Positions 7,905-15,940 of a DNA stretch of 37,520 bases are shown here, in pieces. The notes beneath the pieces were generated by a model, which saw only the letters and a list, made by a program, of their open reading frames with translations, did not search any database and was not told where the DNA came from. The stretch covers positions 1 to 37,520 of the forward strand of contig JAOAPG010000149.1 in NCBI GenBank assembly GCA_025462785.1, given 5' to 3'. The DNA comes from Acidobacteriaceae bacterium (GTDB lineage Bacteria > Acidobacteriota > Terriglobia > Terriglobales > Acidobacteriaceae). Each line of letters begins with the position of its first letter. Position 1 is the stretch's first letter. A program made the position numbers and the translations under genes.

Positions 7905-8459
7905 ATGTCAGAGCTGAAGGTATTGATTTCGCGTAAACAGATTGCAGATCGAGTAATTGAAATGGGCGCTGAAATATCGCGCGACTTTAGTGGGCAGTCC
8001 ATCATGTTCGTAGGCGTGCTCAAGGGTGCTGCTATTTTTTTGAGTGACCTTGCGCGGAATGTCCAACTTGATTCCACATTTGACTTTATTGGCGTATCCA
8101 GCTATGGAAACCGGCCCAGTCCAGATCACGAGTTGAACGTCGGTTGGGACTCAACTGGCGAGGTCAAGCTCACGAAAGATGTCGATCAATCCATGAAGGA
8201 TAGGAATATAGTTCTTGTTGAAGACATTCTCGACACCGGTCTCACTCTGACTTATCTGAAAAAACTATTTCTCAGTCATGAGCCTAAGGCATTCCGCATC
8301 GCCACCTTGCTTGATAAGCCGTCCCGCAGAAAATTGCCTATCCATGCCGACTACGTGGGCTTTAGTATTCCCGATGAATTTGTCGTTGGCTACGGACTCG
8401 ACCATGCGGAACGCTACCGAAATTTGCCGGATATCTGCGTAGTTCCGCGGGAAAACTGA
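7905..8459 (+). CDS. hpt: Hypoxanthine phosphoribosyltransferase
   Basis: The 184-residue enzyme converts hypoxanthine or guanine plus PRPP to the nucleotide, in purine salvage. It shows the N-terminal FVGVLKGAAIFLSDL loop, a SSYG flexible-loop segment, the PRPP-binding signature NIVLVEDILDTGLTL (Glu-Asp pair near residue 106), the Lys-Pro of LDKPSRRK and the C-terminal FVVGYGLDHAERYRNLP. Between SSYG and GEVKL the flexible loop holds a few extra residues (about 16 instead of the short TKSS type), a mild variation. The start ATG 7905 lies 112 bp from the divergent UPF0173 gene, so the promoter is in that gap. Confidence 0.93.
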   Translation: MSELKVLISRKQIADRVIEMGAEISRDFSGQSIMFVGVLKGAAIFLSDLARNVQLDSTFDFIGVSSYGNRPSPDHELNVGWDSTGEVKLTKDVDQSMKDRNIVLVEDILDTGLTLTYLKKLFLSHEPKAFRIATLLDKPSRRKLPIHADYVGFSIPDEFVVGYGLDHAERYRNLPDICVVPREN

Positions 8460-8552
8460 TTCTTCGATCACTAACTGTTGGCTTCGCGAATTCACGGTGC
8501 TTTCCCACTCGGGAAGCCCTCTCCTCGGCTGGTATGATTGAGTAAAGCACAA

Positions 8553-10313
8553 ATGGCCGCCTCCCAGACTGATATAGAATCCAGAGTAGATCCCCTTCTT
8601 TTAGAAGTGGCCGACGTGGTCAATACCACGCTCGATCTTGATACGACCCTGCGCCGGGTTGCCGAGCTCGTCCGTAAGGTCATCGATTACGAGATTTTTG
8701 CCATTCTTTTGCTCAATGAAAAAACTCAGGAGTTGCGTTTTCGTTTCAGCCTTGGCCACACTCACGAAGTAGCCGACCGTCTACGTATCAAAGTAGGTGA
8801 AGGAGTTACGGGATTGGCCGCGCAACGACGCGAGGCTGTTCTTATCAGCGACGTTTCAACCGATTCTCAGTATATTTCTGCCGTCCCAAATGTACGGTCG
8901 GAGCTGGCTGTCCCTCTCATTGTCAAGAACCGTGTCATCGGCGTCATCGATATCGAGTCGCAAAAGGCGAATCACTTCACCGAAGAACACAAACGGCTGC
9001 TAACTCTGATCGGCTCGCGCATGGCCGTGGGGATCGAGAATGCTCGTCTTTACACCCGCACGACCCGGCAAGCCCGCACGCTGCTTCTGTTGAACGAGAT
9101 TGCACGCGAACTGACGTCCATTCTGAATTTGGATGAACTGCTCAAGCGAATTGCCGAACTGCTGAGCCGGCTGATTGATTACCAGATGTTCAGCATCCTG
9201 CTCCTGGACTCAACCGGAGATAAGTTGCAGCATCGATTTTCGCAACGGTTCCAGGAAAACATCCAGCTTAAGCACGACATACCTCTCGGCCGCGGTGTCG
9301 TCGGACATGCCGTTCAGCACAAGCACGCTGTCCTCGTCCCGGATGTCAGCAAAGACTCTCGTTACATCGAGGTCAATCCCGAAACTCGGTCGGAGCTAGC
9401 GGTTCCATTAATCTACAAAGACAAAGTCATCGGCGTTTTGGATTTGGAACATACGCGCCGCGGATTCTTTACCGAAGATCACCAGCGGACCGTGACCACC
9501 CTGGCAGCACAGGTTGCAATTGCAATCGAGAACGCTCAGCTCTATGAAGAGATTGCGCGCCAGGAGCGACGTCTTGAACGCGATCTGGCATTAGCTCGCG
9601 AATTGCAGTTTCGCTTGCTTCCGCAATCACGGCCGAAGCTCGCCAACCTCGAAATTGCCGCGAAGTTTGTTCCTGCCAGGGCAATCGGTGGCGACTTGTA
9701 CGATTTTGTGAGCTATTCGCAGTCGCGCACCGCCCTCGTAATAGGAGATGTCAGTGGCAAGGGTGCACCAGCTGCAATCTACGCGGCGTTAGTCGGCGGA
9801 ATTCTGCGATCACATGCTCCCATTGAACCCGGGCCAGCGGAAATGCTTTCCGCAGTCAATTATTCGCTCGGGGAACGCCGCATCGAAGGTCAGTTCGTGT
9901 CGTTGATCTACGCCGTGTGGAACGATCAGGAACGTACGCTGGAAGTGTCGAACTCAGGGCTTCCCCGCCCCATCCACTGCCGCGATGGAAGAATAAAAAT
10001 CATCGAAGCGACGGGCCTGCCGCTCGGTCTGTTTGAAGAGGCGGATTACGACGAGTTTACGATTCAGGCCAAGCCAGGTGACGTATTCGTTTTTTTCAGC
10101 GACGGCATTCTGGATGCGAGTAATCGAGCCGGAGAATTATTTGGCCGTGCGCAAGTTGAGAAGATCGTTTCCGAGTGCTCAGAGAATTCAGCCGAATCCA
10201 TAGTCACTTCACTTTTCAAAGCGGTGGCAGAGTACGCTGCCGGCATGGAGCCTTTTGACGATCAGACAGTGGTGGCGATCAAAGTGAAAGGCAGTTCCGG
10301 AAAACGCAAGTGA
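8553..10313 (+). CDS. Tandem-GAF SpoIIE/RsbU-type protein phosphatase
   Basis: The roughly 586-residue protein has two GAF sensor domains (about 10-165 and 180-335), each with the same elements: a DLDTTLRRVAELVR or NLDELLKRIAELLS helix, an FxILLL strand, a GEGVTGLAAQ or GRGVVGHAVQ turn, a DVS segment and RSELAVPLI. A helical linker (ERDLALARELQFRLLP) leads to a PP2C-like SpoIIE domain with AIGGDLYDF, VIGDVSGKGAPAA and FFSDGILDA carrying the metal-binding Asp residues. Such enzymes dephosphorylate anti-sigma-factor antagonists in partner-switching stress pathways. No anti-sigma or antagonist gene is next to it. ATG 8553 is preferred to TTG 8538, although both lack a strong binding site. Its stop overlaps the lysA start. 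Confidence 0.88.
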   Translation: MAASQTDIESRVDPLLLEVADVVNTTLDLDTTLRRVAELVRKVIDYEIFAILLLNEKTQELRFRFSLGHTHEVADRLRIKVGEGVTGLAAQRREAVLISDVSTDSQYISAVPNVRSELAVPLIVKNRVIGVIDIESQKANHFTEEHKRLLTLIGSRMAVGIENARLYTRTTRQARTLLLLNEIARELTSILNLDELLKRIAELLSRLIDYQMFSILLLDSTGDKLQHRFSQRFQENIQLKHDIPLGRGVVGHAVQHKHAVLVPDVSKDSRYIEVNPETRSELAVPLIYKDKVIGVLDLEHTRRGFFTEDHQRTVTTLAAQVAIAIENAQLYEEIARQERRLERDLALARELQFRLLPQSRPKLANLEIAAKFVPARAIGGDLYDFVSYSQSRTALVIGDVSGKGAPAAIYAALVGGILRSHAPIEPGPAEMLSAVNYSLGERRIEGQFVSLIYAVWNDQERTLEVSNSGLPRPIHCRDGRIKIIEATGLPLGLFEEADYDEFTIQAKPGDVFVFFSDGILDASNRAGELFGRAQVEKIVSECSENSAESIVTSLFKAVAEYAAGMEPFDDQTVVAIKVKGSSGKRK

Positions 10314-11626
10314 AACAACCACCGCGGCCAAACGGCCGACCACCCGCTTTCACCTACCAACCTAGCAGCAAGAAATCAGTTGGCCACATAGATTCGTCCT
10401 TGCACGGCGACCAGGTTGCGCTGTCATTACTTGCGAAACGCTATGGCACGCCGCTGTACGTCTACTCTGCATCCAGCATTCGCCAACGCGCAGCAGCCTT
10501 TGAGTCCGCGTTTCGCAAAGTTCCCCACACGATTTGCTATTCGGTAAAAGCGAACTCGAACCTGGCTATCTTGCGCATGCTGGCAAAAGCAGGCTACGGA
10601 TTCGACGTGGTCTCCGGGGGAGAACTCGAACGCGTTCTGCACGCAGATAAGGGGGCAGCCAAGAAGGTCGTATTCTCCGGAGTCGGGAAAACCCGAGAAG
10701 AAATGAAGGCGGCTCTGAAAGCCGGAAGTCTTCTTTTCAATGTAGAAAGCGCATCGGAGTTGCGAGCGCTTGCCGAGTGCGCGGCCCAAGCACGAAAAAT
10801 TGCGCCAGTGGCGATGCGTGTGAATCCAGATGTTTCTGCCAAAACTCACCCTTACATTTCTACTGGCCTGCACAAACATAAATTTGGTATCCCGATCAGC
10901 GAAGCTCGATATCTGTATGCAGAGGCTGCAAAATCAAAGCATCTGAAGGTCGCTGGAGTGAGTGTTCACATCGGATCGCAGATCACGGATGTGCAGCCGT
11001 TCTCCGAGGCAATGCAGCGCGTCGCGGCTTTAGTGCGCGACCTTAGAGCAGACGGACACAAGATCAATTACATCGACGCTGGCGGAGGACTGGGAATATC
11101 TTACGATCACGACGATAGGTCCGACTTCGCCGACAAAGTTGGTGGATATGCGGAAGCACTCTTGCGTCCCTTGCGAGGTTTGAAGCTACATCTGCTCCTT
11201 GAACCGGGGCGCTCGATCATCGGACCTGCTGGAGCCTTACTCACCCGAGTGTTGTACAAGAAAACAAACGGTGGAAAGAAGTTCCTCGTGGTGGACGCAG
11301 GCATGACCGAATTAATCCGGCCATCACTCTATCAAGCGCATCACCAGATCATCCCAGTCACCAGTTCAGATTCAGCGAAACAAGAGGTAGTGGATGTAGT
11401 CGGGCCGGTCTGCGAAACGGGGGACTTCTTCGCCCGAGATCGTCAAATGCCAGAAGTCGAAGAGGGAGAACTGCTAGCCATTCTGGACGCGGGCGCGTAC
11501 GGAATGGTTTTAGCGTCAAACTACAACACGCGACCAAGGCCCGCGGAAGTGCTGGTGGATGGAAAGTCGTCCAAACTGATCCGGCGGCGAGAAACGATTG
11601 GCGATTTAATGCGAAACGAGATTTGA
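10310..11626 (+). CDS. lysA: Diaminopimelate decarboxylase
   Basis: This 438-residue PLP enzyme makes L-lysine from meso-diaminopimelate. The PLP lysine lies in CYSVKANSN (Lys80); further conserved pieces are GFDVVSGGEL, FSGVGKT, VAMRVNPDV, HIGSQI, YIDAGGGLGI, LLLEPGRSI, VGPVCETGDFF and GAYGMVLASNYN. The N-terminus is about 25 residues longer than most, Pro- and Lys-rich and probably unstructured. The start is GTG in a GTGA overlap with the stop of the upstream phosphatase gene, so translation is likely coupled, an unusual pairing of a stress-signalling and an amino-acid gene. The end is convergent with nadK. Confidence 0.95.
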   Translation: MKQPPRPNGRPPAFTYQPSSKKSVGHIDSSLHGDQVALSLLAKRYGTPLYVYSASSIRQRAAAFESAFRKVPHTICYSVKANSNLAILRMLAKAGYGFDVVSGGELERVLHADKGAAKKVVFSGVGKTREEMKAALKAGSLLFNVESASELRALAECAAQARKIAPVAMRVNPDVSAKTHPYISTGLHKHKFGIPISEARYLYAEAAKSKHLKVAGVSVHIGSQITDVQPFSEAMQRVAALVRDLRADGHKINYIDAGGGLGISYDHDDRSDFADKVGGYAEALLRPLRGLKLHLLLEPGRSIIGPAGALLTRVLYKKTNGGKKFLVVDAGMTELIRPSLYQAHHQIIPVTSSDSAKQEVVDVVGPVCETGDFFARDRQMPEVEEGELLAILDAGAYGMVLASNYNTRPRPAEVLVDGKSSKLIRRRETIGDLMRNEI

Positions 11627-11656
11627 TTTAGACTCGCGATTTAATGTGTCACTGGA

Positions 11657-12550
11657 CTAGCGCTGCCCCCACTTCATCTTGCTGCGAAGAACATCGAAGA
11701 ATGTCCCGCTAAAATGCAGCAATTTCACATGGTATTCGGACTTGCGGCAGCAGACTCGATCGCCGTCCATCATAGGCATACCGAGTTGCCCATCCACGCT
11801 CAGATATGCTTCGTCGGTGCCGGTCTTCGCCACTATCTCAATCTCCGCAGTATCGCGAACCACCAACGGACGATGAGTGAGCGAATGCGCCGAAACCGGC
11901 GTAATCACAAAAGCATGGACGTCTGGCATCACGAGTGGCCCTCCAGCGGCTAGGGAATACGCTGTCGAGCCTGTCGGTGTCGAGACAATCAAGCTGTCGG
12001 CTTGATAGCTGGACACAAAAACGCGATCAACATAAACATCACAATGATTCAGACGAGCAATCGTGCTCTTGCCGACAACCACATCATTCAGGGCATCATA
12101 CTGCGCAACACACGTGCTGTCGCGGAAAACCTCGCAATGCACCATCGAACGCACATCTACTTCACAGCGATTTTCCTCAATCGCCTGCAGAGTGGGATAC
12201 AGGTCTTCCACGGGCACTTCCGTCAGGAACCCCAGTGAACCCAGGTTAATCCCCAACACCGGAATACCAGCCTTCGCCACCGCACGGGATGCGGCAAGCA
12301 GCGTGCCGTCGCCTCCAAGAACGACTACGAAATTCAGGGGGCGCGAGGCCATCTCGTGACGGTCAATAATCTCCAGACCTTTTGCATACGGAGCAGTTTC
12401 AGGGTCGGCTACGATATGGTAATGATGACGACGGAACCACTCAATCAAATCGGGCACAATGCCAGACAGCTCCAGCTTCCCTGGTTTGGAAATAATTGCG
12501 ACAGATTTCTTTTCGGCAGATGCGGTATACCCGGTATCGGTAATGGCCAT
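11657..12550 (-). CDS. nadK: NAD kinase
   Basis: The 297-residue enzyme phosphorylates NAD to NADP. Diagnostic motifs are VVVLGGDGTLLAASR (the GGDGT nucleotide motif), GINLGSLGFLTEV, DALNDVVV (the Asn-Asp that contacts NAD) and STPTGSTAYSLAAGGPLV, followed by HSLTHRPLVV and a Ser-Val-Asp-Gly strand. Length is normal. It lies 42 nt downstream of tlyA on the same strand, and the tlyA-nadK order is common in bacteria, so the two are probably cotranscribed. The last codons face the end of lysA across 30 bp. Confidence 0.95.
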   Translation of the reverse strand: MAITDTGYTASAEKKSVAIISKPGKLELSGIVPDLIEWFRRHHYHIVADPETAPYAKGLEIIDRHEMASRPLNFVVVLGGDGTLLAASRAVAKAGIPVLGINLGSLGFLTEVPVEDLYPTLQAIEENRCEVDVRSMVHCEVFRDSTCVAQYDALNDVVVGKSTIARLNHCDVYVDRVFVSSYQADSLIVSTPTGSTAYSLAAGGPLVMPDVHAFVITPVSAHSLTHRPLVVRDTAEIEIVAKTGTDEAYLSVDGQLGMPMMDGDRVCCRKSEYHVKLLHFSGTFFDVLRSKMKWGQR

Positions 12551-12592
12551 AGGAAAGTGAAAATGGAATTGTACAGAAGTTTGCTGGAAAGC

Positions 12593-13360
12593 TCAGAACA
12601 TCCCGTGCAGCAGAAACTCGCGGTTTCCTTCCGCGCCCAAGATTGGAGATTCGATCACGTCTGTGCTGAGACAACCTAGGGCGCGTAAACTCTCCCGAAC
12701 TTTTTCGACAGCCCCCAACTGCGCCGCTTTGTCGCGCACAATACCGCCCTTGCCTACAAACTCACGCCCTACTTCGAATTGTGGCTTTACCAGCACTACT
12801 ATTTGCCGACCTCGCCGCTCGGCTTGCGATTCTGGAAAAGCTGACGAAATGACAGCAGGTAGCACCAGGGTTGCTGAGATGAACGAAACGTCCATGACAA
12901 TAAGATCAATAAGCTCGCCAAGCTGATCGCGCGTGAGATAACGTGCGTTCGTCTTTTCTAAAAGCCGTACTCTGGGGTCCTGCCGCAGACAGAAATCAAT
13001 CTGGCCATGCCCGGTGTCGACGGCAGTGACGTGCGCTGCACCGCTTTGCAGAAGACAATCAGTGAAGCCTCCGGTAGAAGTGCCGACATCAAGGCATTTC
13101 TTGCCTGTCACGTCGATGTGCCAGTGGTCCAGCGCCCTTTCTAGCTTCAGTCCTCCGCGACTCACGAACTTTAAATCCGCACCCAGAAGTTTTATGCTGG
13201 CTTCTGAATCGACCGCCGCTCCAGACTTTTCAACCTTCTGGCCGTCAACCAAAATTTTGCCCGCAATTATGAGAGCTTGCGCTCGTTCACGTGAGGTCAC
13301 AATACCGCGTTCGAGAAGCAACTTGTCGAGTCTGATCTTCAATGCATTCTTTGCAACCAC
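12593..13360 (-). CDS. tlyA: TlyA-type rRNA 2'-O-methyltransferase (S4 + FtsJ)
   Basis: The 255-residue protein begins with an S4 RNA-binding domain (RLDKLLLERGIVTSRERAQ, GKILVDGQKV, then KFVSRGGLKLERAL) and continues with an FtsJ-like methyltransferase: CLDVGTSTGGFTDCLL for SAM binding, AVDTGHGQI, VMDVSFISATLVLP and VLVKPQFEVG. TlyA homologues methylate ribosomal RNA and affect capreomycin sensitivity; some also act as haemolysins, but the rRNA role is best supported. The start is GTG behind AGAGGAC. A small perfect hairpin (13380-13397) sits just upstream in the leader. Confidence 0.92.
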   Translation of the reverse strand: MVAKNALKIRLDKLLLERGIVTSRERAQALIIAGKILVDGQKVEKSGAAVDSEASIKLLGADLKFVSRGGLKLERALDHWHIDVTGKKCLDVGTSTGGFTDCLLQSGAAHVTAVDTGHGQIDFCLRQDPRVRLLEKTNARYLTRDQLGELIDLIVMDVSFISATLVLPAVISSAFPESQAERRGRQIVVLVKPQFEVGREFVGKGGIVRDKAAQLGAVEKVRESLRALGCLSTDVIESPILGAEGNREFLLHGMF

Positions 13361-13379
13361 TTGCAGTCCTCTATACGGC

Positions 13380-13397
13380 CTAGCACCAACGTGCTAG
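13380..13397 (-). repeat. Inverted repeat in the tlyA leader
   Basis: CTAGCAC and GTGCTAG form a perfect seven-base stem with a four-base loop, beginning 19 bp upstream of the tlyA start codon. There is no T-rich tract, so it is not a terminator. It could be an operator or a leader hairpin; no known regulator site matches it. Confidence 0.4.
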
Positions 13398-13569
13398 CAC
13401 TCTACTTTGTGCAAGGTGTAAAAGCATCTCTGCTGGAGTTACTTACGGAGATACTACCCGGCTTTTCCACAAACTTATGCACTAGAGTGTTGAAAACTTT
13501 GGAATGACTCAGGAAGAAGTTCCGCTAACCTCGAAACCAAGGAGCTCGAACGGAATTCACTAACAAGAA

Positions 13570-13591
13570 AAGCCGCCTCGCAAGGCGGCTT
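13570..13591 (-). terminator. Rho-independent terminator of yebC
   Basis: AGCCGCCT and AGGCGGCT pair perfectly around a CGCA loop at 13571-13590, with one more A-T pair outside. Read on the reverse strand, the stem is followed by TTTTCTTGT. It starts 23 nt after the yebC stop codon, as expected for its intrinsic terminator, and separates yebC from tlyA. Confidence 0.88.
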
Positions 13592-13613
13592 GAGTGTGAG
13601 ACTCTGCGTAGAG

Positions 13614-14363
13614 TTATCCCGCGACTTCCTCCAGCAATTTCTGATCAATGTCGAAATTGGAATGCACGTTCTGCACGTCGTCCTGATCTTCGAGTGCTTC
13701 CATGAGACGGATCATCGTATTTGCTGCCTGTCCTTCCAGCTTAATGTAATTCTGCGGAACCATAGCCACGCTTGAAGATACCGGCTCGATCCCAGCCTTC
13801 TTGACTGCCTCCAGCACAGTCTCGTATGCCGATGGCTCAGTCAGGACTTCCCAGTTCTCACCATCGTCGTTCAAGTCTTCGGCTCCGGCCTCGAGAACTA
13901 AGGCCATCAAATCATCTTCCTTGGCTGCTGATTTCGGAACTGAGATGCTTCCCTTCTTGTGGAACATCCATGAAACCGCGCCCGCTTCCGCCATATTCCC
14001 GCCGTTTTTTCCGAACGCATGACGAATCTCGCTAACTGTGCGATTGCGATTGTCGGTGCTGATGTCGACAAGAACTGCCGCTCCGCCGGGACCATAACCT
14101 TCCAAAACAAATTCTTCATAGGACACGCCCGGTAATTCGCCCGTACCCCGCTGAATTGCGCGCTTAATGTTGTCCTGCGGCATGTTCTCGGCTTTTGCAG
14201 CAGCGATGGCACCACGCAGCCGTGGGTTAGCGTCTGGATCGCCGCCTCCGTTCTTTGCAGCAATCGTGATTTCCTTGATAAGACGGGTGAAAATCTTCCC
14301 GCGCTTGGCATCCAGCGCCCCCTTCTTATGCTTGATTGTGGCCCATTTTGAGTGGCCGGACAT
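13614..14363 (-). CDS. yebC: YebC/PmpR-TACO1 family protein
   Basis: The 249-residue protein has the invariant N-terminus MSGHSKWATIKHKKGALDAK, then RGKIFTRLIKEI, NPRLRGAIAAAKAENMPQDN and the YEGYGP-like loop LEGYGPGGAAVLV, ending with the acidic third domain that contains EALEDQDDVQNV. Family members were named as DNA-binding regulators, and more recent work places several on the ribosome as translation factors; the sequence does not decide which applies here. Length is typical. The gene is monocistronic: its own extended -10 promoter lies 74 bp upstream and a strong terminator follows it. Confidence 0.95.
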   Translation of the reverse strand: MSGHSKWATIKHKKGALDAKRGKIFTRLIKEITIAAKNGGGDPDANPRLRGAIAAAKAENMPQDNIKRAIQRGTGELPGVSYEEFVLEGYGPGGAAVLVDISTDNRNRTVSEIRHAFGKNGGNMAEAGAVSWMFHKKGSISVPKSAAKEDDLMALVLEAGAEDLNDDGENWEVLTEPSAYETVLEAVKKAGIEPVSSSVAMVPQNYIKLEGQAANTMIRLMEALEDQDDVQNVHSNFDIDQKLLEEVAG

Positions 14364-14436
14364 GACGATACCTCGTATGAAATCAACTGGATTGGCGTTG
14401 CTATCTAAGTGACGAAATCAACGCGGACAACCTGAA

Positions 14437-14445
14437 ATTATAGCA
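14437..14445 (-). promoter_or_regulatory. Extended -10 promoter of yebC
   Basis: The reverse strand reads TGCTATAAT, a perfect TGn extension followed by the consensus TATAAT. No good -35 is seen at 16-18 bp, which is normal for extended -10 promoters. Transcription would start near 14430, leaving a leader of about 65 nt before yebC. Confidence 0.55.
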
Positions 14446-14509
14446 CGCGTTACTAAACCCAAGACTCGGACCATGGTCATAAGCAAATCGAAATTGCGAT
14501 CTAAAACGT

Positions 14510-14977
14510 TTACGGAATCTGCTCTTTGGTCTTGGATCGATATGCGAAAATCACCGCCAGCAAAGGCGGCGCCAGCAGGACTCCCCAGAACGGCAACGTG
14601 AATCCAAATACTATTGGCGTTAAGATTGACGCCCAGACCGGCACCTTCGATGTTCGTTTCATGATCATCGGCTGAAGCACAAATCCGTCGATCACCGCGA
14701 TTGCCGCATAAAGGATCAGAACATAGGCCGGATGTTGCCAATCCCTCCAGTGAGCGGTTGCCGCGAGAACCGGACCAATCAATCCCAGCACTGGGCCAAG
14801 ATGGGGAACAAATTGCAAGATCGCAGCCAGAAACGCCCAGAGCGGTGCCCATGGAACTTTCAGAACATAGAGCCCGACCCACCACAGAATTCCAACAGAA
14901 CACGAATCCAACAGTTGGGCAATGAACCAACTCTTGAGCGCTCTGCCCGTGAGGCGTAGATGTTCTCCGAATTTCAA
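14510..14977 (-). pseudogene. AI-2E family transporter, short C-terminal-like fragment
   Basis: The frame encodes about 155 residues matching only the C-terminal half of AI-2E/PerM-type permeases: a basic segment GRALKSWFIAQLLD, then VGLYVLKVPWAPLWAFLAA, the conserved FVPHLGPVLG, a DGFVLQPMIM segment and a last helix with GVLLAPPLLAVI. Family members usually have about 340-370 residues and seven or eight helices, so the first half is missing. A stop lies in frame at 14998, only seven codons before the likely TTG start, and the remaining 75 bp before purQ cannot hold the rest. It is therefore probably a remnant; a functional short version cannot be excluded because the frame itself is intact. 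Confidence 0.6.
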
Positions 14978-15074
14978 TCTTTTATGTTGACCCCTTTAGT
15001 TCGTTAGCAGCCGTGTCGAGTCGGACGAGCTGATTTCAACATGTTAAAATGAATCATCTCCAAGAGGAAAACTG

Positions 15075-15770
15075 ATGAAATTTGGCGTCATCATCTTCCC
15101 CGGATCGAATTGCGATCACGACGCGTACTGGACTATCCAGCAAGTTGCAAAACAGCCGGTTACGTTTCTATGGCATGACTCGCATGACCTACAGAACTGC
15201 GATGCCGTTATCGTGCCTGGCGGATTTGCGTATGGTGATTATCTTCGCACCGGCGCTATCGCGAAGTTTTCCCCGGTGATGGAATCGGTTCGCAAGTTTG
15301 CTGCGAACGGGGGACTAGTCCTCGGGATCTGCAATGGCTTTCAGATTCTTTGCGAATCAGGGCTACTACCCGGCGCGCTGATGCGCAACGTCGGCCTGAA
15401 ATATATTTGTAAGCCGGTGCATGTGCGCGTCGAGAACACCGATACTCCGTTTACTAATTCCTGTCGTGAGGGGGACGTTCTCACAATCCCCGTAGGTCAT
15501 ATGGAGGGGAATTATTTTTGCGATGACGCAACTCTCCAGGAGTTACGCCGCGATAAACGCATCGTGTTTCGTTATGCGGACCAAAGTGGTGAAGTTAGCC
15601 AAGCGGCTAATCCTAACGGATCACTGGACAGTATCGCTGGCATCTGTAACCCCGGCCGCAATGTCCTTGGGATGATGCCCCACCCGGAACGTGCTAGCGA
15701 GCCGGAGCTAGGCTGCGTCGAGGGATTTAAGATTTTCGAGTCGTTGGTCGGAGCCATGGCGAACAAGTAA
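15075..15770 (+). CDS. purQ: Phosphoribosylformylglycinamidine synthase, glutaminase subunit
   Basis: The 231-residue class I glutamine amidotransferase supplies ammonia to PurL for the fourth step of purine synthesis. It shows VIIFPGSNCDHDAYW, the oxyanion region VPGGFAYGDYLRTGA, the nucleophile Cys in LGICNGFQIL and the His-Glu pair in GMMPHPER. The start has an AAGAGGAAA binding site. PurS and PurL are not adjacent. The gene appears to be transcribed alone, with the AI-2E fragment divergent upstream. Confidence 0.95.
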   Translation: MKFGVIIFPGSNCDHDAYWTIQQVAKQPVTFLWHDSHDLQNCDAVIVPGGFAYGDYLRTGAIAKFSPVMESVRKFAANGGLVLGICNGFQILCESGLLPGALMRNVGLKYICKPVHVRVENTDTPFTNSCREGDVLTIPVGHMEGNYFCDDATLQELRRDKRIVFRYADQSGEVSQAANPNGSLDSIAGICNPGRNVLGMMPHPERASEPELGCVEGFKIFESLVGAMANK

Positions 15771-15940
15771 GCACTTCGTAAGAGTTAAGCGACGTGTTGC
15801 AATCCCTCAACCCGCCACCGCTCGCGAAATAATTCTTGTTTATCCACAGCCTTACGTTTGTTATTGTGGTCTCCCCCTTCGCATTTAACGTCGACTGCAA
15901 GCGCGTGGATTAGTGTGTCTTACTAGGAGGTCCCACGTAG

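Noticed and set aside
6998..7936. Long forward frame of 312 codons
   Set aside because: It is antisense to the UPF0173 hydrolase and overlaps hpt; its composition is that of a shadow frame.
14418..14930. Reverse frame of 170 codons overlapping the AI-2E fragment
   Set aside because: The other frame shows clear AI-2E motifs and membrane helices, while this one shows none.
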